Shown: positions 55,597 to 64,000 of the stretch, piece by piece
Layout of the letters: every line of letters starts with the position of its first letter
How positions within the stretch are numbered: the first letter of the stretch is position 1
Translations under genes and position numbers: made by a program
The notes under the pieces: generated by a model
What the model saw: the letters and a program-made list of their open reading frames with translations, nothing else
Database searches by the model: none
What the model was told of the DNA's origin: nothing
Source: Rhodosporidiobolus odoratus
Lineage: Eukaryota; Basidiomycota; Microbotryomycetes; Sporidiobolales; Sporidiobolaceae
Assembly: GCA_034387635.1 (NCBI GenBank)
Contig: JAOANU010000017.1
Location: 248,001 to 312,000, forward strand
DNA: 64,000 bases
Reading direction: 5' to 3'

Positions 55597-55875
55597 GGCA
55601 TGCTCACCCTGCTCCACTGGTGTGCCGAGTCCAGCGCAGGGCCTTGAGAACCCGCTTTGGCTCAGCTAGTGGAGTTCCTTGTTACGAGGATTGCACGCAA
55701 TACGGAAAGCTTGAAGAAGTAGATGGCAGGAAACCTTGCAGAGTATTGACAAGCTACAAGCACTACATAGTCAAGCTGTACACCGATCCTGTCCCAGCAA
55801 GCGATACAACCGCACAGAAAGCAGAGAAGAGGAAAGCGAGAAACGAAAACGTCCACATCCCTCCATGCACGGTCC
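55597..55875. other. 3' flank of TFC3
   Basis: No gene recognised; likely contains the TFC3 3' untranslated region. Confidence 0.5.
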
Positions 55876-58800
55876 ATCACCACCATGCGCCCGTCAAGAC
55901 CCAGCCGTCCGATTCCCAGTCAATGGATTCGGTTTCGTCATGCTTGCTATCCGAGCCAGCTCGACGACGGACAATTTTGTTGGCCTTGAAGAGGGTGAGA
56001 AGGATCTGCTGAACCTCGACAGCGGTGAGCATATTGCGAGTGATGGCTTTCTTGACGAGACGCGGCTGTAGAGGGACATGAATCAGTACGGATGTGGAAG
56101 ATAGGCAGGAGCGAAAGGATGCGGCGCACCGTCTTCATCCCCGGGCAGCCCAGCAGCTCCCCCTTGACCCATCCCGCCGCGCGATTCCAGATTTCCAGGT
56201 TGACCTCGCCATTGAGGTCAGTCCAGATGCAAGGAAGAACACGCTTCGACTTCGCGTCATCTTTCCCCGGCTGCGGCGTAAGGGTGAAGTGCCAAGCGGA
56301 CAGGTGTTCGGCGGAGACGAGAACGAGGGCGTTGGTGCCGGCGATGAAGGCCAGAGGTGAGCCGACAGAGGGGGACGTGAGCATCGATATAGCGGGAGCG
56401 GCGGTGGCAATTGGCTAGAGAGGGATCAGAGCATCAGCAGTAGAGCATTAGGATAAAGGCAAAAGAACGCACTGCCAGCTCCGAGATGCGAAGGCCCTCA
56501 GATCCAGCAGCGACAACGCGCGACTCGATCTGCCTTGCGACTGCGGCGACCTCGTCGTCAGCCCTAGCAGCGAGAGCTTGCCGCGCTTGCTCGAGGGCGG
56601 CATCATCATCCGACAGGCTCTCCGGTAGAAGTACATCTGGAACTGGTGGCGAAGATTCGTCCCAAGGCACAGTGGGCCTCATCTCGATTACGCACTCGAT
56701 GTCGTTGTCATCTGCGGGTATAATTAAGCTAAGCATGAGCGGCAGGGACAGAAGGAACAAAGAAAAGAGGGACGCACCGGCTTGACGGGTGCGGTAGTCA
56801 TCGAGGCGCAAGGCTTTATCCGAGAGAACATCAATGTCGACGGAGAGCTCGAGCTGTCAAATTGGTACGAGGTTAATGGCACGGAAGACTCGCGAAGCAG
56901 CCGAAGAGGGACGCCGCACCTTGCCCTCCGAGATCAGGTCAAAGAAAGCCATCATGTCGCCCTCAGCGGGGATGAGGGGGAAGACGCCGTCCGAGTCCTC
57001 GTTGTGCAGGTCTTTCTCGAAACTGGCAGCCGAAGCGAGGCGAGCCATATCGACACGGTTGTTGAAGCGCTCGAAGAAGCTGCGTGGGGTGAAAGAATTG
57101 TTAGCCGAAAAAGCAAAGCCTGAGCGGGGAGCAAACGCACCGATCGTCGTAGGAGAAGTTGCGACCAGGAAGGCGACGGTCTTCGTCGGCGTGGGCGCGC
57201 ACCATGATGTGCTTGTCAACCAGGACTGTAACGACATCGTCGAGGGTAGCCTTGAACGGCTCGAGCAGAGCTGCACCTTGCTCTTCCGTATACTTGGCAT
57301 CGGGCGTGGTCAGAAGAAGCTGCGGAGGCCGGAGTATAAAAACCTCATCACGCAGCAAGGACAGGAATTTAGCGCACCTTGAGCGCTGCAAGAGTCCTTT
57401 CCGCCTCCTTGGACGGCAGCAAAGGCTTGGTGGAACCCTCGTGGTGAAGAGTAGCGTAAGGCGAGGCACACGCAGCGTCCTCGCGGATATTACTAGCGAT
57501 GTGCTGCCTCGACCAAGTTTTTTCCCACTTGGCGGAAAGCTCGACCGCAGCCTCGCCCGGCCTGACTGTGTACGCAGCTTCGATCTCGTCGACAGTAGCG
57601 GGAAGAGGGACGGTCTCGGGTACTTGAGGTCCGGAGCGGGTGAGGCGACTGAAGGTAGGCAGCGGCGGGTGAACAAGCAAGTGAACGTCAGCTCGTCACG
57701 TAGCAATGAACGAAGCTACGATAAGAATGAATAAGGCAGGATGAAAACGGAGGAAAGACGCACATAACCCTCTTGTCCACATTCGTCCTCAAACACCTGA
57801 TGAAGCTCGCCAAATCAAACTGAGTCATGCTCGTCGGGTTCGGATCCTCCAACTCCTCCTTCTTCGCCTTATACACCCGGCTCCATGCCGCAATCATCCG
57901 CTCATGATACGCAAGATCGTCCGGCTTGAGAATGAGCCGCTTCGAATGCGTCGCAATTGCCGATGCCTTGTGGCCCTTGAAGATTTGCTCGAGCGCTTTG
58001 TACTCGACTCGACGGTCGAGGAGCTTGGCACGGGCTTTGAGAACGACAATGGCGTCAAGAACGAGGTCGTCCTGTTCGGGCGTGTAGAAGCTCCGGGCAA
58101 GGCGCTGGCCCTTTTCGAGGTTCGGACGAGGAGGTAGGGGAACTGAAAGAAACTCGGACTGATCGCCCATTTTGAACGGTTGAAGGTCTTCTTTGTGCAG
58201 CGGGGGAGCTTGGGCCGGGGGAGGGCGACGAACCGCCTTGGTCTTGACGGCGCGAACGCGTTTACGGATGTTGGGTTGACGAGAGATGGAGTAGGGGTCT
58301 TTGGCGAGACGAGCTTTGCGGATGAGGGCGATGGGAACGACCGTCTTGAGCTGTTGCTGACCGGGTTGTACCTGCTGCGGAACGGGAACAGGCGGCGCTG
58401 GGGCACCCGTCGTACCTTCACCCTGCGGCTGCCCCTCCGACGGAGGGAGAAGACGACGAAGTTCGAAGTCGAGCTGGAGGGCGTCGATTTGGCGACGAGG
58501 GTCGAGGAAACGGCGGTGCAAGTAATCGACAATCCCGTCGTCGAGATCAGGCTGTCCATGGTCGTTCCGGAACTTGTCGACGATGGTCGTCCAGTCCCGC
58601 TCGCGCTGCACTGCCGCACCCTTGAGCTTGCGCTGCAAGGCTACTTTGGGCTCAAGCGGTTCGTCTTCGTCCGTTGTCGTCTCCTCCTCACCCTCTTCGA
58701 GCTCACCCCGCGTCACCTTGAACGCCATCCTCCTCCTCTTTCTCGCCTGAGACGCGGTCGCCCTGCTCCGCTCCCGAAGGAGGTAGTTCCGCAAGTACCC

Positions 58801-61800
58801 CTCCACGACGTCTTTGGGCGCAAACAGGCAATCGGCCCACACTTCGAGGTCTTGATCGCGATCGAGAAGCTCGTAGTCATACTGGATGAGCGAGACGAGG
58901 AAAGAGCGCTGAAGGGCGGAGAGCTGGTACGAGTCTCGCCAGCGAGATGCGATGCAGAGTTCCCTGCGGAATTTGTTCGAACCGGGGAAGGTGGCTGGCA
59001 AGCTGTCGTGCTGCAGCGGGGCAGGGTACTGAGACCCCTTAGCCGACCCATCGCTCGCCGTGCGGAGGTCCTTCCAAAAGGCGGCGACAGCGTCGTTGTT
59101 GGCGAGGTCGTGAACAGCGATGAGCGGCGTGTTGTGCTCTCGGACAGCGTAGACGGGAGCAGTCATCAAGAAGCGCCAGTGAGTGACTTCATGGGGACGG
59201 ATCGGCGCGACGTAGGACGAGGGGCCGTCTCCGGGAACGAGACGGTCGAGAAGCTTGAGGCTGACGAGGATGTCGAGGACTTTCCAGAGGGCCGCCTTGC
59301 GCTTACTCGACCTCGGCTTGATGATTTCGTCCATGTCGACCGGCAGATTGCTCATCGAAAGCTGGAGGTTCTGCTCGTCGGCGAGGAAAGCGTCGAGCTT
59401 TTCCGATTCGACGGCGAGGGGGACGATGCGAACGAACACGCCGAGAGGCATAGCGTCGAGCATCGTGCGTTGAGTGACGATGATGCCGTGCTCATCCTGG
59501 TGGACAACAACGCCCGAGTCATCGTTCTGGGAAAAAACGAAGCTTGCGAACCACTTGTGGAGTTGACGAGCCCGAGCTGTGAGGCCGTTGCGGACGCCAT
59601 GGCTACGTCCAAGTACGCCAGGTTCGCCACGGAAGAAGTCCTTGACCGTGTCGGAATCCTCGGTAGGTTCAGGCGCGACGAGTGCCCGATGCGCCTCCGT
59701 CTTTGCCCCCCGCCAGTCCTTGCTGTCACCAAAGTCCTCGTCGATGACGGCGTCGGCGGGACGTTCGTAGACGTGGAAGCGGTTACCACCGATACCCGTC
59801 CGAGGGACGGCAGTGAGGAAAGCGGTCATCTCGGGCGAGTCGAGCGCGATATGCGGAAGGTAGTAGATCTCGCGCCTCTTCCCACCGAGGTCGGCGGCAA
59901 TCGTCTTGTTCAAGAGTCCCGCCTTGACTGCACTCTCCAGGATCGCCTCGAAGACTTGACGGTCCATACCCGGGGCGGCAACATTGCCACGCGCTTCGCG
60001 AACCCAGTCTCGAATCGCGTCGTTCGACTTGTACTGCTTGGCGAACTTGCCGCCGTGAAAGGTGATGTAGTCGACGATCTCCTTCTGCCGAAGGAGGTTG
60101 GTCAAATTGTCCTTCGAGGCGGCCTTGCGGGTATCCCTGTTTGTTCCCCGGCGCCTTGCTGACGAAGCTGGCGTGCCCGCCTTCTGAGCCGGCGTGCTAC
60201 CGGCGGAAGAAACGACGGGAGGAGGGACGGCAGGAGTCGGAACGGCAGGCGTGGCAGCGACCTTCGAAGGCCCCGCGACCGGCGTCTTCGGCTGTGGCCC
60301 AGGCGTAACGTTGTGCGAGATGAGGAGGCGGCGTTTGGCTGCCGGTGTAGAAACGACGACGTCGACATACGGTTCGATACGACGGCGTTTCAGCGTAGAG
60401 AACGGCTTGACGGGAGAAGAGGCCGCATCGATGGAGGAGGAAAGGGCGACAATTGAGCGAGGTTGGGACGGTCCGGCAACGGGGTCCGCGGCCGCGGGTG
60501 CGGTTACGGCTTGACTGGCGGGTGAGGCGGAGGCATTGGCGAGGGCAAGGATAGCAGCCGCCTTTTTTGACGGCCTGTCCCGCTTCCGTGGCGCCGGCGC
60601 TGGAGTCGACATTTCGGCATCTTCCGCAAGATCATCAGGTTGTGCGGCGGTGGGCGTGTTCATAGAGGCCGAGCCATCGATAGAAGCGGTGGAGGTAGAC
60701 GTGACGGTCTTCTTCGGGAGCCGGGCGCGTTTCTTGGTTGGAGGAGGAAGGGGAGAGTCGGCAGCGACGGTAGATGGAGTACCGACTTGCGCTGCAGCGG
60801 AAGAAGAGGGACCAGGACTCGGCTGTGCGGTCGCAAAGACAGCATCAGTACAGGTCTACATGGCGGTGTGACTGGCCGAAGAGAAGGAAACGTACATGCT
60901 CTTCTCCTTCTTCCGCCTTCGCCTTTCCTTTGCCCTTGACAGTCTTCTTACCCTCCTCCCGAGTCTCGCCACCCGTTTGACCCGATGCGCCTCCTTCTCC
61001 CATCGCCCCCTCGCTCTGCATCGTCGTCGTCGTCTTCTTCTTCTTCGCCCCCGCCCCCGTTCCTGCCTTCTTCCGCCTCTCAATAGGCGGCAACCCCAAC
61101 TTCTCCCTCTCCTCATCCTCAATCTTCTCCCTCTTCCTCCTCATATAAGGACTTTCCGTCACTCCTTCCGGTAGAGGATTCTTGCGCGGTCGACCGGTCG
61201 GACCTTTGACTTTTTTCGGCGCAGGCGCAGGGGCGGGTGTCGGGGCGGTTCCTTCATCGGGTTCACCTTCGGCGTCGACCCCGGCACCGGGATCGTCCTG
61301 ATTGACCGCCTTTTCCTTGCCCTTCTTCGACGGTTTCTTCTTTTGCGACTGCGACTGCGGTTCCTTCTCCGTCTTCTTCCCCCCCGTCCCCTCCTTTCCT
61401 CCCATCTTCTTCCCCGCCTTGACCTTCGTAACCTTGGACTTGATCCCAGTCCCCATCTGTTGCATAGTTTGAAACCTCTCCAACCTCTCCTGCCTCATCT
61501 TGGCATCCCCAACCTGACCCTCCCAAGGTTTCAACTCACTCCACCCCTGTTTCTCCCCCGCTTCCTTGACTCTCTTCTCCTCCAATCCTTCCCAAACCCG
61601 TTCCATCTTTTCATCCGGAACTCGTCGTTCCCGACGGAAGGAGAGGTATCCACACAGGGAGAACCAACGGGTTTGTTTCAATCGTCCGATGGTTTCGGTA
61701 CTCGAATAGAGGGTGTGGTCTGAGAGGTGAGTTGGAGGGGGTTGACGTAGTAGGCGGGAGAGGAGAGTGTCGATGAAGCGAGGGGCGAAGGAACCGAGGG

Positions 61801-64000
61801 TGCGGGAGATTTCCTGACAAAAAGAGAGCGAGGAGGATGGGGTCAGCCACCGGTGGCACGCGGAGATTCGGGAAGTGGGGAGTGGAGAGAAGGTAAGAGA
61901 ACGTACAGCCCCGGTCATACCCCTACTGTCTGCATTCATTAGCAAATCCAAAACCTGCCTCTCGATGGTCTTCCCAAAGACAGGGTAGAGAGAAGGATCG
62001 TCCTCCTCCTCCTCCTCCTCCTCAGCTTCTTCGTCCTCAGGAGCAGCATTGCCACCTGCGGCAGCAGGTCACCAACATTCCGCAGGAACCCGAGTCAGAA
62101 ACGGTGAAAAATAGGAGAGGTAAAAGACTATGCAGGAAAAAAAAAAAAAGAGCGAACGCACCCTCCCCATCCCCCTCAACCTTGTTATCAACAACCAGCC
62201 TCAACCCCTGAACCGTAGTAGTTCCTTTTTGACCCTCTTTCCGTTTCGTCATCAAGATTTTCTCAACCGTGTGATCGAGGTTGGCCATTTCCGTGATGAT
62301 CGAGTTGAGTCGACGGAGGTTGTGAGAGGTTGAGTGGTGGAGACCCTGTCCCAAGTTGCGGTGCATGGTACCGTCGAGGCGAAGCGGGCGGAAGAGGGAG
62401 GAAGGGGGACGAGGGGGAATGATGAGCCAGTCCGCAAGAGCATATAGAAGGAGAGAACTTACAATACTAGGCGCCACATCCCCATGCAACATCCACCCCT
62501 CTCCTCTCCTCTTCTTCGCTCTCAAAACCTTCAGAACCCTACTCTTGACCAACTGACGGTTACTCGCCAAGTACTGGGCCGAAAGTGGAGTCATCAACAG
62601 TTCCCCCTCTCGTCCTCTAGGTCCTCTGCCTCCTTCTCCTCCGAGCGCGTCATCGTCATCGTCCTCTTCATCGCCAGATTGAGTAGGGTTGGCGCTGACG
62701 TTCGCACCGGCGGACGGGTCAGAAGCGATGTGAATGGCCCACTTGTCGGAACGCGAGAGGTAGCGAATGTGGAGGACTCGGTTGGTACGGCAGCCTTGAT
62801 CTATGTCGGAGAACTTTTTGCTGCGCGGCGGTGGTGTAAAAAGACCATGAATAGGGAGAGAGAGAGAGGGAGAAGGATCGGTCAGTGGGTTGCACGGGAG
62901 GTTTGCGAGGGAGAGCCGGGGCAAGACTGCGAGAGTGCGTGGGGATGAGGGTACCGAGGACGATCATAAGGCAGCGGTACTACATGCACGAGGCAGAAGA
63001 GAGAAGGCAACAGAGAAAGCGACTCACACCAACCCCAACCCAATAGGAATCTTGATACAATGAAACACACTTTTCGGTTCGATCCCGAGCTGCTTCGAGA
63101 TGGTGACGGCCGTGACTCCTTCCTCACGGGAGGAGGCGACGAGTTTCAAGACGGAGATGATGAGAGGGGTAAGGGAAGTGGGCTGATCAGGGGCAGGTGA
63201 ACGAAACGAGATGAAGGACCGGGCGGGAAGAGCGGAAGGGGGGAGGGGGGGGGGGAGCAGGTGAGTCGGACGGACACGAAGGGAGGAAAGTGGGGGCAAG
63301 GCAAATAACCAAAACGCACCCTGGCATAACTCCCGGTAATAGCGACCCAAGCCGTCTCCTCCCCTACCAGCACCCTCAATCGCTCCTGCCCGTACCTGTC
63401 CCTCAACGCGAGCATGCCTTCTTGCCTTTCCTCTCCCTCCAAGATCCTCATCTCATGCGTCGGCTTTGTGGCCGCCGCTGCGGCTTTTTTCGCTCCCGGT
63501 CTCTTTTTTCCTGGGGCGATTGCGGCCGGGGCGGCGGGTTTCGTCTTGCCTGCGCCGCTCGAGGCTTCTGCCGCGCCTTCGGCTTGGCCGTCTGGTGAAG
63601 GCGCACCTCCTCCGTCCTGTGCGGCCTGTTCTCCCCCTTCTTGCGCATCTTGCTCCTTTTTGGCTCCGTCCTGGTGGTTCGCGAGCGGGCTCAAGACGCC
63701 GACGCGGACATGGTCCTGCTGAACGAGTTGGTCCCAGACGAACGAGAGAAAGGGGTCGTCGATGTTTTGTCGGTGAGGTTTGGGTTGCGAGGTGCTGGTC
63801 GAGGCCGAGGCGGAGGACGAGTAGAAGTAGTCGACAAAGCGGGTGAGGGCGGGGAGGGAAGTGCCTGCAGTGAGAGGGGGGGGGGGGGACGGGGCCAGAG
63901 TGTCAGTCTGGTTGGGCACAGAGGGTGAAAAGTAGATAGAAGTGGCTGGGAGGGGGAGTCGAACTCGTGTGGTTGCGACTAGCGAGCTGGACTTGCCGTT
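55876..64000 (-). CDS. TFC3: TFIIIC tau138-like subunit (B-block binding), 5'-partial
   Basis: Largest TFIIIC subunit, which binds the tRNA gene B box and helps load Pol III factors. The gene runs off the right edge of the window; its frame is open to 64000, so the start is missing. Read from its N-terminal side: LTRFVDYFYSSSASASTSTS; the B-block winged helix SVLKLVASSREEGVTAVTIS followed by KSVFHCIKIPIGLGLV; KWAIHIASDP; QYLASNRQLVKSRVLKVLRA. A very long Lys/Pro/Ala/Glu-rich section follows (about 60400-61700). A large single exon (to 57780) contains DYITFHGGKFAKQYKSNDAI and DLASFIRCLRTNVDKR. Small 3' exons end NMLTAVEVQQILLTLFKANK and WVLTGAWW. Low-complexity blocks make the protein longer than yeast Tfc3. 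The family assignment rests on the B-block domain and C-terminal motifs. Confidence 0.82.

Noticed and set aside
58180..60162. 660-residue plus-strand open frame
   Set aside because: It is the antisense shadow of the TFC3 large exon, which carries the conserved domains.
63940..64000. possible tRNA 3' end (GAGTTCGACTCCCCC on the minus strand)
   Set aside because: T-stem ACGAG/CCCCC does not pair; the strand is better read as TFC3 coding sequence open to the window edge.
1..64000. CRISPR array, prophage or bacterial operon
   Set aside because: No regularly spaced repeats; all recognisable genes are intron-bearing nuclear fungal genes.

Overview
The window is nuclear DNA of a basidiomycete fungus, most likely a Pucciniomycotina red yeast (Rhodotorula/Sporobolomyces type). 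The evidence is compact GC-rich genes split by many 45-120 nt introns with GTGCGT/GTACGT-type donors, fungal-type proteins (URA5, a DPH6 with RidA-like domains, TFIIIC tau138, sugar porter) and a chromodomain Ty3/gypsy element. The lineage is inferred from gene style only; no rRNA or other marker is present.

Layout. 1-9.5 kb is a repeat-rich, gene-poor island. It holds a complete young chromodomain Ty3/gypsy retrotransposon (401-5718, minus) inserted into an older related LTR relic, then about 2 kb of decayed DNA, then a five-exon orphan gene (A, 8148-9119). A 56-bp repeat lies at both ends of the island. 9.5-17.8 kb is ordinary: a Ser-rich protein, an SDR oxidoreductase, a Tra2-like SR splicing factor and an Arg/Ser-rich protein. 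17.8-20.3 kb is a second rearranged patch: orphan gene B (paralogue of A, opposite strand) and an inverted, frameshifted fragment of the neighbouring glutamate decarboxylase gene.

20.5-52.1 kb is a dense housekeeping block: glutamate decarboxylase, a single-pass membrane protein, IPI3 (ribosome biogenesis), an ERCC6L2-like SNF2 ATPase, URA5 and mitochondrial ribosomal protein bS16m (divergent), a sugar transporter, the tRNA dihydrouridine synthase DUS4, DPH6 (diphthamide synthesis), and RPC2, the second-largest subunit of RNA polymerase III. 52.1-55.9 kb is a third accessory patch, where a gene of unknown function with a highly basic C-terminal half is bracketed by two direct copies of a ~243-bp repeat. 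The right end is the TFIIIC subunit tau138 (TFC3), cut by the window edge.

Several unrelated genes serve translation and RNA metabolism (RPC2, TFC3, DUS4, DPH6, IPI3, bS16m, Tra2), but nothing shows co-regulation. The most unusual points are the orphan A/B family with matching phase-0 exons, three inferred GC-AG introns, an 8-nt microexon in DUS4, the inverted GAD fragment, and the repeat-bracketed unknown gene. All exon boundaries were inferred by eye from frame, splice sites and family motifs; no transcript data were available.
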